Positions 45,101 through 52,555 of a DNA stretch of 64,000 bases are shown piece after piece. The DNA lies in contig JBBDYF010000267.1 in assembly GCA_040901775.1 (NCBI GenBank), positions 6,936 to 70,935 on the forward strand, read 5' to 3'. Position numbers and translations under genes: made by a program. Within the stretch, counting starts at the first letter, position 1. The number at the start of each line of letters is the position of its first letter. The notes under the pieces were generated by a model. The model had not been told where the DNA came from, made no database searches, and was given only the letters and a program-made list of their open reading frames with translations. The DNA comes from CAYLLN01 sp040901775 (GTDB lineage Bacteria; Planctomycetota; Planctomycetia; Pirellulales; Pirellulaceae).

Positions 45101-45144
45101 AAGTGCTGGCCCTGATCGGGCGACTGCGGCAGTGGGAACAGTGA
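39145..45144 (+). CDS. Giant polytopic membrane protein with N-terminal zinc ribbon (DUF2339-like)
   Basis: The product has 1999 residues. It starts with one transmembrane segment (about 5-33), then a zinc ribbon CxxC-x10-CxxC (Cys52, 55, 66, 69), a soluble SHOCT-like stretch (LWRLLWERRISQRQYDEMM), a Pro-rich linker, and then from about residue 210 to the end an almost unbroken series of hydrophobic segments, on the order of fifty. DUF2339 membrane proteins share the long series of helices and are often large, but this one is at the upper end. No catalytic residues were recognised. A role as a scaffold or envelope component is guesswork. Confidence 0.7.
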   Translation: MGDELLAFLCGLAFFLVVVTVVGHLLWLLAAAIFRSISGELRPQPVSTGRQCAQCGAAASVQGGRCTACGAVPAIVPGEAQREELKSTARQLWRLLWERRISQRQYDEMMVPVMADLSRQAVLPPATLPINADDSIVDAQLVETPAPIAGTEPGPGVPPGMPLPRKPTARQEPRPPELPPPVFVEPPRPARSLADMLQSFMEESNIRWGEILAALLIVLSSVGLVISLRNQLKSIPYFPALLFTVFTVSFHGAGIYTLRRWNLHAVSRVILIISLLLVPLTFSAAVVMSGSGESQRAVTDPLFLAALVVGTAIFAWVTLSASGELVGEGKWRLAIGVLGCSLSQVAIQRIDLATLGFWGLHLAAGIPLACFLAATGGQLLRWRAAPQLSRRRTNQIFLVLGIALFALLAPLALLLMRAEPRWFTAARLSPALSLAAAMILALGLLVHRRTTARDLATLQTAGTAIGFCGGFLLLVLVGLAWPEPELLCAVGIVNALVLFGLAIGGRLDWLHAPAIACAALAAVIGLHLAQGHFADRSALAIRILEATLMARTSLLLTGLAALAGMLAEWLRRQQREESTVWLAGAAVLSILSIAIAAVAGFVPIRGWQQDADLAAPLIVLYGVAFIFAGPLTRRPALVATGSFLLWAGLVQATTFNTTIRTALAAQNLLPERSILVATLLHAAITAGIALAAVGRQIAAGRAQFRRWEHSERAEHLVWPLSAGAAVSLLAVLPAICWVWNGELAWHSAYALSAAAAWGAVALAQRWKWAVSGLQAMLVLAPALLAADAWQAHRANDPWWGAQHLDLQLIQLALAAIFWSATRRLSSRSELARDLLTAPWPAVDQVLLGFATLATPALCFLWSLNDLAGELGFDASYRAAGFPGTELSSLVGRGFVLLLVLLLALVACCWERVTAAALIGLGIASFAAVFLIAQFWDETDAVASAVRWAAGGYALAWALPFVFRRQLAIGAKRLAWLRWERKTAARGTPPLTFSLGLAQWYCFQPLLLGGVTVLALATLAVAQIASGVPLRGPGIGSIFHQIGPTASYAGPLLALVAVLLAYAVRERQAGFALGGSAVFQLAANLAFLLYVTTTPALPPAIRWIEWLQWNSIAAGAYALVWLGLRRWIPGGRILLDVQTVASAALTFCLAAWGVQAIAIHPLTPPPETAQIGAWLSYAALALASAGIGWQFAPRLKHAGDLAVCLATALVPLVACSLDARDTARHWYAYHTLLCGWLALGMLATAAIAMRRYVTQFTAAPSHVLAAILATLVTLLAIWGASRDPGQPWWSFGATLGVLATIGTLGIVRRSQPYAYGSVALAGLGVILFWVGSRSSLWYGLGLDSLPAIAEQALLAMIVVAGFWLGLEIRAQRREDASFDRLWPGSGIHATLIVIGFPLYALWRLANAAWSSEPLSMQPRDVVAIAVVVSWGLLIAGTLWDRRAMFALPMLYLGGLCVSLLAIELCQPLFAPPGERLAVLLLALAVQAAFAGQLWSYGANLSVLGARLDISDPIGGLARTERWLPPVNLALAALVCLGALPLVLNLDRLELRVVAAWAPAVAAWGVLCLAQQRRRDALQLTALLLAGLTAVYLGWAQLDPDEAAQTWGLSRAFRLLMVLAAATFAYGLVLPRFLLTAGSWHMATRRAGFASGVAAMATFIAVLALEVMLFQPGVDAPIDGVQVAAIAVVLVGLIAGLLSLALLPEWKEDAASSQLQRQAYVYAAEATGALLFAHLYICRPTWFDTALRPYWPLIVMGIAFAGVGLSELCHRFRIRVLAEPLERTGALLPLLPVLGVWIVSARTEYSLLLLVVGLLYLVLSVTRKSWAALIAAALAGNGALWALLDRTRFDVASNPQFWLIPPALSVLAAAQLNRSRLPPPTLAAIRYLATIVIYLSSTSEIFIRGVGESLWPPMILAGLSVAGAMLGIMLRIRAFLYLGSSFTLLALITMVWHASRAIEHVWPWWAFGIGLGIAILVLFGVFEKKRPEVLALIGRLRQWEQ

Positions 45145-45164
45145 GTTGCGTTTTCCTCTACTGC

Positions 45165-47528
45165 TTACTGCTGCAGCGCATAGAGCAGCACGTTGGCGCC
45201 GATCCGGGCGGCATCGGCTGGAATATATCCCTTGCATTCCAGCGAGGCCCCTTTCTCCAGGGCGCAGCTCAAGTCAAAAGGCGAGAGCACCACGGCGATT
45301 CGCCCGTCGATCTCGAGCCCTTCCAAGACCGGCGCTTGCTGAACGAGTTTGGCCTTGAGCGGGTCTCCTTCTTCCCGGATTTGCGGATCGCGTAGGCTCA
45401 CCGTTTGAATATCGAAGCCGAGAAATTCTGGCGTGAACATCGGGTGCGACGGGGGAATCCGGGCAAACGCCGCGTCGGGATAGATCGACTTTAGCTCGGC
45501 CCGCAACGAGTCGGCGAACTCCTTGCTGGCACAGATCGAGTCGGCCAGCACGAAGCCGCCCCGGTCGAGATAGTTTTTCAGCGCCTTCCGTTCGGAGGTC
45601 GTGAAGGCGAACGAGCGGCGGCCATGCATGAACAAAATAGGGAAGTCGAACAGCCGCTCGTCGGTCGGGGCGATCAGCCGGCGCTCGTAATCGACGCGCA
45701 TTTCGAGCTGCTGCTCCATGACGGTCAGCAGGTTGTTGAGGGCGCTGGGGGCGTCGTCGCTGCCGCCGCCATGGCTGAGCTTGGGAACGACCAGCGCCCC
45801 GCGCGGCGTTTTCCCTCCGGGACTGCTGACCGCGATTTGCGGGCGATCGAGCTTGGCCTTGAGCTCGCGATTGGTCGCATACGTCACCACGTTCACGCCA
45901 ATCTTGGCAACCGTCTCGATTTCGTTCTTCAGTTCCGCAGCGTAGGGGGCATCCCGGTACGGATGGGCCAGTTCCCAGTAGCACGACAGGCTTTGCGGGC
46001 AATAGACGACGCTCGTCCGGCAGCAGGCGTCGAGCCCCCACAGCCAGAACTCCGGGTCTTTGGGCAAGTGACGCGGGTCGATCTTTTCCTGGGTGTACCA
46101 GACGGCATGATCCGGCGGCAGCTTCCGCAGTTCGCTGTCGGGAAACAGCTCTTTCAAGAGGGCGCGAAAATCGCGGTCGAACTGCGCGCCGTTGCAGCCC
46201 TGGCCTTTGCACGCTTCGGCAAAGATAAAGCCGCCACTTTCGACATAGGTCTTTAACGCCTGCTTCTGCTCGGCGGCGAGCGCCAGGGCGTCGCTGCCGC
46301 TGATGAACAGGACAGGTGCTTCCAGCAGGTCGGCCGCGGTGGCTACTTTGGCGTCGATTGTTTGCCACGAAAGGTCCATTTCCCACTGGCTTTCGACCCG
46401 CAACGTCAAATGTTGCACGGCCCGCCGGTGCTGGTCCCAATCGGTCGCTCCGCCGATGGCGTCGGGCTGGTGCTTGTACTTGGCCATGACGACCGGCCGC
46501 CGCCCTTTCGACAGGAACAAGATCGCAAACGCCGTGCCGACGATCGGATCGTTTTCGCTGGCGTTGACCCCTTGCCAACTGTTGTTGAGCGAAGCCTTTT
46601 GCATCTCGACGAGGTGCTCGCACCCTTCGCGATACCAGTCGTGATCGCCGATGAACCGCTGCCCCGACATGCGCCCGACCCGTTCGACGGCGTACAGGTA
46701 ATAGAGCAGCCAGCCGGCCGAGTTGGGGTTCCGCTGGACCGAAAAGTGTTCGGCCATCCAGCGGAGGGCGTTTTGCAGCGGATCGTTGGGCGCCTGATTC
46801 CCGCAGCATTGCAGCCGGCCTTCGACGACCGCGGCATCTCCCGGATGCAGCCTATCGCGGGCAATGATCAGCGAAGCGATTCCCGCGGCGGTCATGCTGC
46901 CGCTCTCGGGATGTCCCGGCTCGTAGCCGAAACCACCGTTGCCGTGCTGCATCCCCGGCTTGGTCCAGTAATTGAGAGCGAGTTGCCAGGTCTGGTCGCT
47001 GACCTTGGCCCCCGCCCGCTCGGCCTCATGCAGGGCCAGCATGGCGAACTGGGTATTGGAATTGTCCGACCGCGAGTTGGCCGAGGCGTAGCTCCAGCCC
47101 CCTTTGGTGTTGCCATCGATTACCTGGCGGCCTTGTAGCCAGGCGGCGAGATTTCCGATCTTAAGCTTGTATCGGATCGGGTCGGCCTGAACGAAGACCA
47201 TGACGAGCAGCGAAGCCGAATAAGTTTGTTGGGGATCGTCGACGCTCTCGAGGAATTTCAGGGCCTTCTCGATGTGCGGGTCGTTCGTGGGGACGCCGCT
47301 GTTGAGCAGGGCCAGCGTGCAAAGGGCGGTTACACCGCACGGCTCGCCGCGCGTTTTGTAGGTTTCGGGCCAGCTCCCCTCGGTGGGATGCTGGCGGTCG
47401 AACAGGAATTGCTTACCCCCTTGAATGGCCCGATCGACCTGGGCCGCGGTCACTTCCGCGCGGGCCGCCGGCGCAAGCGCCAGAGCCGTCAGCACCAGCA
47501 CGATCCCTCCCCCGAATTTGCCTGTCAT
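45165..47528 (-). CDS. Exported protein with alpha-toroid and two DUF4159 domains
   Basis: The 787-residue protein has a signal peptide (1-24). Residues 30-330 form repeated helical pairs with GGWSYA and GGFGYEPG motifs, as in prenyltransferase/squalene-cyclase-like toroids. Two DUF4159 domains follow: one at about 370-570 (FISGSDALALAAEQKQALK then YVESGGFIFAEACKG) and one at about 590-785 (FMHGRRSFAFTTSERKALK then YLDRGGFVLADSICAS). DUF4159 is distantly like glutamine-amidotransferase folds and usually occurs in MoxR/DUF58/VWA gene clusters. Here it is divergent from moxR (154 bp apart), which fits that association. GAGGG precedes the ATG. Confidence 0.85.
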   Translation of the reverse strand: MTGKFGGGIVLVLTALALAPAARAEVTAAQVDRAIQGGKQFLFDRQHPTEGSWPETYKTRGEPCGVTALCTLALLNSGVPTNDPHIEKALKFLESVDDPQQTYSASLLVMVFVQADPIRYKLKIGNLAAWLQGRQVIDGNTKGGWSYASANSRSDNSNTQFAMLALHEAERAGAKVSDQTWQLALNYWTKPGMQHGNGGFGYEPGHPESGSMTAAGIASLIIARDRLHPGDAAVVEGRLQCCGNQAPNDPLQNALRWMAEHFSVQRNPNSAGWLLYYLYAVERVGRMSGQRFIGDHDWYREGCEHLVEMQKASLNNSWQGVNASENDPIVGTAFAILFLSKGRRPVVMAKYKHQPDAIGGATDWDQHRRAVQHLTLRVESQWEMDLSWQTIDAKVATAADLLEAPVLFISGSDALALAAEQKQALKTYVESGGFIFAEACKGQGCNGAQFDRDFRALLKELFPDSELRKLPPDHAVWYTQEKIDPRHLPKDPEFWLWGLDACCRTSVVYCPQSLSCYWELAHPYRDAPYAAELKNEIETVAKIGVNVVTYATNRELKAKLDRPQIAVSSPGGKTPRGALVVPKLSHGGGSDDAPSALNNLLTVMEQQLEMRVDYERRLIAPTDERLFDFPILFMHGRRSFAFTTSERKALKNYLDRGGFVLADSICASKEFADSLRAELKSIYPDAAFARIPPSHPMFTPEFLGFDIQTVSLRDPQIREEGDPLKAKLVQQAPVLEGLEIDGRIAVVLSPFDLSCALEKGASLECKGYIPADAARIGANVLLYALQQ

Positions 47529-47635
47529 CCTTGGTCCCTCTTGGCTCGCCGCGTGCTAACCCCTATGCATTATCTTAGGCCGAAGCCAAAGGGACAAAAA
47601 GGTCCAAGGTCCAAAGTCCCTTCCCCTAGCTCTAG

Positions 47636-47671
47636 CCCCAGCCCCCAGCCCTCACCCCAGCCCCCAGCCCT
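47636..47671. repeat. 17-bp direct repeat in the moxR leader
   Basis: CCCCAGCCCCCAGCCCT occurs exactly at 47636-47652 and 47655-47671, 11 bp before the moxR ATG. The whole leader 47600-47682 is C- and T-rich and contains no purine-rich ribosome-binding site. Confidence 0.9.
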
Positions 47672-47682
47672 AGCCCTTCCTC

Positions 47683-48711
47683 ATGTCCACCGCCCCTCCA
47701 CCCAAGCCCAAGTCGCTCGGCGACATCCTGCAAGAGTTCTCTCAGCATCGCCAGGTGATGCAGCAAGAACTGCAAAAGGTGATCGTCGGCCAGCACGACG
47801 TGATCGAGCAGTTGTTTGCCGCCATCTTTACGCGCGGGCATTGTCTGCTCGAAGGGGTGCCGGGACTGGCCAAGACGCTGATGGTCAGCACGCTGGCCCG
47901 AATTCTGGATGTGAGCTTCAAGCGAATTCAGTTCACGCCCGACTTGATGCCCAGCGACATTACCGGCACGAACGTGCTCGACGAGGATGAGGCGGGCAAG
48001 CGCAACTTCCGCTTCGTCGAAGGGCCGGTGTTTACCAATATCTTGCTGGCCGACGAAATCAACCGCACGCCCCCCAAAACGCAAGCCGCCCTGCTGCAAG
48101 CGATGCAAGAGCGGGAAGTGACCGTCGGCCGGCAGACCTTCGAACTGCCCGATCCGTTCTTCGTCATCGCCACGCAAAACCCGATCGAGCAAGAGGGAAC
48201 CTATCCGCTGCCGGAAGCCCAGCTCGACCGGTTCATGTTCAACATCAAGGTCGGCTATCCGTCGTCGGACGAAGAGGAAAAGATTCTCACGCAAACGACG
48301 CGCACCGAGAAGGTCGAGGTCCGCAAAATCCTTTCGGCCCGGGCCATCGTCAACCTGCAGAAGCTGGTGCAGTCGGTCGCGGTCAGCGAGTACATCATCA
48401 AGTACGTGGCTCGTCTGGTGCGGGCCACGCGCCCCAAGGACGAGACGGCGCCGCCGTTCGTCAAAGACCTCGTCGATTGGGGAGCGGGCCCGCGGGCGGG
48501 GCAGTTCCTGATCAATGGGGGCAAGGCGCTGGCCGCGATGGATGGCCGGTTCAGCGTCGCCATCGACGACATCAAGAAAATCGCCGTCCCCGTCCTGCGG
48601 CACCGCTTGAGCACGAATTTTCAGGCCCAGGCCGAGGGGATGACCACCGAGGACGTGATCCAGCGGCTGCTAAAGGAAGTTAAAGAGCCGGAGGTGCAGA
48701 AGTTCGCGTGA
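47683..48711 (+). CDS. MoxR-family AAA+ ATPase
   Basis: The 342-residue AAA+ chaperone has Walker A LLEGVPGLAKT (about 65-75), Walker B NILLADEINRTPPKTQAALL, sensor-1 VIATQNPIEQEGTYPLPEAQLDRF, and a C-terminal lid with RHRLSTNFQAQAEG. MoxR proteins help mature VWA-domain or metal-cofactor proteins and are usually followed by DUF58 and VWA genes. Those are missing here; the downstream gene is a DUF6263-like protein on the other strand, and the divergent neighbour is a DUF4159 protein. Confidence 0.93.
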   Translation: MSTAPPPKPKSLGDILQEFSQHRQVMQQELQKVIVGQHDVIEQLFAAIFTRGHCLLEGVPGLAKTLMVSTLARILDVSFKRIQFTPDLMPSDITGTNVLDEDEAGKRNFRFVEGPVFTNILLADEINRTPPKTQAALLQAMQEREVTVGRQTFELPDPFFVIATQNPIEQEGTYPLPEAQLDRFMFNIKVGYPSSDEEEKILTQTTRTEKVEVRKILSARAIVNLQKLVQSVAVSEYIIKYVARLVRATRPKDETAPPFVKDLVDWGAGPRAGQFLINGGKALAAMDGRFSVAIDDIKKIAVPVLRHRLSTNFQAQAEGMTTEDVIQRLLKEVKEPEVQKFA

Positions 48712-48727
48712 GCGAGAGGGAGCTAAG

Positions 48728-48757
48728 GCGAGCGGGAGGCGTCAGCCTCCCGCTCGC
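48728..48757. repeat. Perfect 13-bp-stem palindrome after moxR
   Basis: GCGAGCGGGAGGC (48728-48740), loop GTCA, and GCCTCCCGCTCGC (48745-48757) form a perfect stem 16 bp after the moxR stop, between converging genes. No T run follows on either strand. Related copies are at 22189-22218 and 51272-51296. Confidence 0.9.
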
Positions 48758-48795
48758 GTGGCCGCGGATCGGGGAAGTTGATTTGGACCAATTCC

Positions 48796-49719
48796 TCAGT
48801 TGGGCAGGAGCGTCGTCGTCTGCGTGCTGGCCAGGGTGACGACGATTGTCGTCTCGCGGTAGGGGCGCTCGGTCGTCAGCGATTGCTTCGCCTCGCTTTC
48901 GACCAGCCGGCCCGCAGCGGCGTCGAAGCGGATCGTTCCCGATTGCTCGTGCGCTTTCACGACGAGTTTGCCGTCGCGCGTGCGGATGTTGGCGGCCGCT
49001 GTCTCTTTGGCCGCCGGGACGAGCTTGCCGGTCGCCTCGATCATCTGCAATGGCCGGCCGTCCTGCTCGACCGGTTCCGCCAGGCGGTAGGTGGTGACCT
49101 GGCCGAATTGCCAGACGGCCGAATCGAGCTCTTCGGTGGCGGTCCAGGTGTCGCCCGTTTGCACTTCCTTTTCCGGCAGGACGATCGGTGACTGGCCGAG
49201 CAGCTTTTGCAGCGCGCCGCGCGAGAAGACGCCGGGCTCGTCCCCCGGCGCGTCTTTCGCAAACAGTTTTTCGGCCGCTTCGTTGGCCGGTTTGGCGGAA
49301 ACGATTTCGCCCCTCGCGGTCATCCGCAGCGACACCTGCGCGCCGAGCAGCGGCTCGACCGCCCGGGCGATTTCGCGACTCAGGCCGGCCGGCCGCGACC
49401 GGGCCGCCGAGTCGTAGGCCACGGCATCCGCGCCCGGGGCTTGCAGTTTGAACTGCACCCGCCGCACCACCTGCTCGATGTCGAACCCCTTGTCGTCCGC
49501 CCCTTTGACCGTCCAGCCCAGTTCCATTCCGAGGTCGATCTCGCTTTGCGAAGTCTTGCCGCTGAACGCAACCGTCGAGGTGGTGTGCTGCTGGACATCG
49601 ACGCCGAACGCTTCTCCCGGTTGCAGCTTCCAGCGCAGCAGCGTTTGGGCCGGCAGGTTGCCCGGCAGCCCCAACGTGGCCAGCGCCGCCAAGAAGATAG
49701 CCGTTTGCCAGAATTTCAT
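48796..49719 (-). CDS. DUF6263-like exported protein
   Basis: A 307-residue protein with a signal peptide (1-25, ending PAQT). It opens LLRWKLQPGEAFGVDVQQHT and contains VVRRVQFKLQAPGADAVAYDS and GDTWTATEELDSAVWQFGQVTTYRLAEP, beta-rich stretches that resemble the DUF6263 family of planctomycete exported proteins. No catalytic motif was seen. AAGGAG precedes ATG 49719. It converges on moxR. Confidence 0.75.
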   Translation of the reverse strand: MKFWQTAIFLAALATLGLPGNLPAQTLLRWKLQPGEAFGVDVQQHTTSTVAFSGKTSQSEIDLGMELGWTVKGADDKGFDIEQVVRRVQFKLQAPGADAVAYDSAARSRPAGLSREIARAVEPLLGAQVSLRMTARGEIVSAKPANEAAEKLFAKDAPGDEPGVFSRGALQKLLGQSPIVLPEKEVQTGDTWTATEELDSAVWQFGQVTTYRLAEPVEQDGRPLQMIEATGKLVPAAKETAAANIRTRDGKLVVKAHEQSGTIRFDAAAGRLVESEAKQSLTTERPYRETTIVVTLASTQTTTLLPN

Positions 49720-49943
49720 GCCGCCTGCTCCTTATCCAGCATCCACTTGCCCCGCGGGCTTGTTCGCCAACTCCTATAGCGGTAAACGCCAACATAGTTC
49801 AGCCCCCTTTCGGGCAACAGTCGGGGATAGATGCCCTGCGCACGCTCGCGCTGCGCCGTCCTTGTCGAAAGGGGGCCCATCGATCACAACAATGCGTGAC
49901 GCAGCTTTCTCGTCCCCCGCTTCTTGCCACGGGTTTTCCGCTC

Positions 49944-51149
49944 ATGGACATCCACGCCCTGACCCGCGAACTGCACGCCCAAAACGACTCGAAAATCGTC
50001 CTTCTCGTGGCCGACGGCCTGGGGGGCTTGCCCATGCAGCCGGGAGGAAAAACGGAGCTTGAAACGGCCCGCACGCCCCACCTCGACGCCCTGGCAAAAA
50101 TCGGCGTGCAAGGCGGCAGCATTCCGGTTTGCCCCGGAATCAGCCCCGGCAGCGGCCCAGGGCACCTGGGCCTGTTTGGCTACGATCCGGTGCAATACTT
50201 GATTGGCCGAGGCGCGCTCGAGGCGACCGGCATCGGCTTCGCGCTCCAGCCGGGCGACGTGGCGGCCCGCGGCAACTTCTGTACGCTCGACGCGGCCGGA
50301 AAGATCGCCGACCGCCGCGCGGGGCGCATTCCAACGGCGGAGAGCACCCCGCTGGCGGTTCGGCTGCGCGAGGTGAAAATTCCGGGCTACGAAATCTTCG
50401 TCGAACCGGTGAAAGAGCACCGGTTCGTCGTCGTCTTTCGAGGATCGGGGCTGGAAGGGGCCGTGAAAGACACCGATCCGCAAACGACCGGCGTAGCGCC
50501 GCTGGCCGCCGAGGCGACCGACGCCGGCAGCCGCCAGATGGCCGAGGTGGCCAACCAATGGATCGCCGCGGCAACCGAGCTGCTCGGCGGTGAGAAAAAA
50601 GCGAACGGCCTGACGCTCCGCGGCTTCGCCGGGCGGCCGAATCTGCCCAGCTATCAGGATGTGTATGGCCTCAAAGCGGCGGCGATCGCCGTCTATCCGA
50701 TGTACAAGGGGCTGGCCCAGTTGGTTGGCATGGAGATTGTCGGCCAGGCCCAAACGCTTGCCGAGCAACTGGACGTGCTGGCCGCCAACTGGAGCAAGTA
50801 CGACTTTTTTTTCATCCATTTCAAATACACCGACAGCACGGGCGAGGACGGCAACTTCGACGCCAAGGTCCGGCGGATCGAAGAACTGGACGCGATCGTC
50901 CCCCGGATCACCGCCCTCCGGCCGACGGTGCTGATCGTCACGGGGGACCACAGCACCCCCAGCTATTTGAAGAGCCACAGTTGGCACCCGGTGCCGACGT
51001 TGCTCGTCTCCGACTGCTGCCGGCCCGACGACCAGACGACGTTTGGCGAAAACACGGCCGTTCGTGGCGGCCTAGGGCAGTTCGAGGCGAAATACCTGAT
51101 GACGCTGGCCCTGTCGAACGCCGGCCGACTGGGGAAGTACGGGGCGTGA
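49944..51149 (+). CDS. apgM: 2,3-bisphosphoglycerate-independent phosphoglycerate mutase, archaeal type
   Basis: The enzyme interconverts 3- and 2-phosphoglycerate in glycolysis. The 401-residue product has the alkaline-phosphatase-superfamily metal motif LLVADGLGG (Asp24), the catalytic serine in PGSGPGHLGLFGYDP (Ser70), and VTGDHSTPS plus SWHPVPTLL near the C-terminus. This matches ApgM and not the longer GpmI. ATG 49944 was chosen over an in-frame start at 49896 by family length. The stop is followed by a REP-filled gap. Confidence 0.93.
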   Translation: MDIHALTRELHAQNDSKIVLLVADGLGGLPMQPGGKTELETARTPHLDALAKIGVQGGSIPVCPGISPGSGPGHLGLFGYDPVQYLIGRGALEATGIGFALQPGDVAARGNFCTLDAAGKIADRRAGRIPTAESTPLAVRLREVKIPGYEIFVEPVKEHRFVVVFRGSGLEGAVKDTDPQTTGVAPLAAEATDAGSRQMAEVANQWIAAATELLGGEKKANGLTLRGFAGRPNLPSYQDVYGLKAAAIAVYPMYKGLAQLVGMEIVGQAQTLAEQLDVLAANWSKYDFFFIHFKYTDSTGEDGNFDAKVRRIEELDAIVPRITALRPTVLIVTGDHSTPSYLKSHSWHPVPTLLVSDCCRPDDQTTFGENTAVRGGLGQFEAKYLMTLALSNAGRLGKYGA

Positions 51150-51391
51150 AGCTCGTCCGTCGCTGCAGGGGACGAGACGGCGTACAATGGTGTAATCGAA
51201 GCGCAGGAGACTTGCCGATGCCCATTCACGATGGACTCGCGTCAATGCCGCCAGGGAGGGCCGCGGGTCTCAGGGGGCTGACGCCCCCCGCTCGCCAGTT
51301 ACAGCGCGCGACCAAGGCCAGCGGCTATGCAGGGCGGAGGAGCGCGACCAAGGCCAGCGGCTATGCATTTGGCAGGCGAGACGCTCGCCAG
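51150..51391. repeat. REP-filled gap between convergent apgM and dapA-like genes
   Basis: GGGGGC (51273-51278) and GCCCCC (51283-51288) around TGAC form a palindrome of the GCGTCAGC family (minus-strand orientation). Two 36-bp tandem REP units start at 51310 and 51346, each GCGCGACCAAGGCCAGCGGC followed by TATGCA, a variant of the unit at 11437-11547. The dapA-like stop codon lies 11 bp beyond the second unit. Confidence 0.8.
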
Positions 51392-52420
51392 TTATGCAAT
51401 GCCGCGTTTCTTTAGCTCGCCGACCACGCCTTGCACGATGCGGGCGACCTGCTCGGGGTCCATCGACTCGACCCCGCCAGAAATCGCAGCGCAGCCACCC
51501 AGCGGCTCGCCGGTAAAGCCTTCGGCCGCGAGCAGGCACTGCAACTGGTCTTTCAAGCCGACGAGGCTTTGCTGCTGCACGGGCGATTGCGGCTGGCGGC
51601 CGGGGCCGGTCGCGATGCCCCGCAGGTTGAGCGCCGCCCGAAAGCCTTCGGGGAACTCACTGTGATAGATCATCGCGTCGAACAGCGTCAGCAGGCGATA
51701 TTGCAGGTCGCGGGCTTCGTCCAACCGGCTGGCGAGCGTCAGGTCGTAGAGCTTGCGGGTGATCTCGGGAACGACGCCGCTGGTGGCGTTGGTGCCGCCG
51801 TCGCAGCCGATCAAAAGCATGGGCATCAGGGCGGGATCCCAGCCGGTCATGAAGGCAAAGTCGGGACGCAGCGGGCGCACGGCGGCGATCATTCGCATCA
51901 TGTGGGGCAAGTCGCCCGAGCTATCTTTAATGGCGACAACTCGCGGGCACTCTTCGGCCAGCCGCTGCACCGTCGGCACATCAATGGGCGAGGCGAACAT
52001 CGGAATGTTGTAGAGCGTAATGTCGATCGGCGAATGGTCGGCGATCTGTTTGAAGTAGGCGTACACGCCGGCGGGCGTCAGCTTGTAATAGAACGGCGAG
52101 ACGATGGCGACCGCCCGGCAGCCGAGCGCGTGGTAGTGCTCGCAGGCGGCGATGGTCTCTTTGACATTGGCCTCGGCGGCCCCGGCCAGGATTGGCACTC
52201 GGCCGCGGGTCTGGTCGGCGATGATCTCGATGATCCGCCGCCGCTCGGGGGCGGTGAACCGGAGGAATTCGCCGGTCGAGCCGTTGGGATACAAGCCGTG
52301 GACGCCGTGGTCGATCAGCCAATCGACGTAGCGGCGGGTCTCGGCCTCGTTGATCTCGCCGTGGCTATCGAGCGGAACGATATTGGGCGTAAAGATGCCG
52401 CGGAGGCGCTCGGAAGACAT
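51392..52420 (-). CDS. DapA-family (dihydrodipicolinate synthase/N-acetylneuraminate lyase) aldolase
   Basis: The 342-residue protein is a class I aldolase of the DHDPS/NAL family. Catalytic residues are Tyr137 in ITLYNIP and Lys165 in VVAIKDSSGD, with NGSTGEF (46-52) binding the alpha-keto acid. The specificity residues do not settle lysine synthesis versus sugar-acid or neuraminate breakdown, and the stand-alone context argues against a dedicated lysine operon. ATG 52420 was chosen because the frame continues upstream through non-family sequence. The C-terminal 40 residues contain SGGVESMDPEQVARIVQGVV, an extra helix. Confidence 0.88.
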   Translation of the reverse strand: MSSERLRGIFTPNIVPLDSHGEINEAETRRYVDWLIDHGVHGLYPNGSTGEFLRFTAPERRRIIEIIADQTRGRVPILAGAAEANVKETIAACEHYHALGCRAVAIVSPFYYKLTPAGVYAYFKQIADHSPIDITLYNIPMFASPIDVPTVQRLAEECPRVVAIKDSSGDLPHMMRMIAAVRPLRPDFAFMTGWDPALMPMLLIGCDGGTNATSGVVPEITRKLYDLTLASRLDEARDLQYRLLTLFDAMIYHSEFPEGFRAALNLRGIATGPGRQPQSPVQQQSLVGLKDQLQCLLAAEGFTGEPLGGCAAISGGVESMDPEQVARIVQGVVGELKKRGIA

Positions 52421-52555
52421 AGGATCTGGTGAGGCAGGGGAGGGGTTCAGCCGGCTGCGACCTATTACAATCGGTGCAACCGGCAAACTTGCGCAGCGAC
52501 TAGACAATCATAGCTCACGCCCCGCGGTTCGGAAGGGACGGCTTCGTACCCGCAC

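Noticed and set aside
48728..48757. The strong palindrome after moxR as a Rho-independent terminator
   Set aside because: No T-run follows on either strand; related copies are dispersed, one of them overlapping a coding region.
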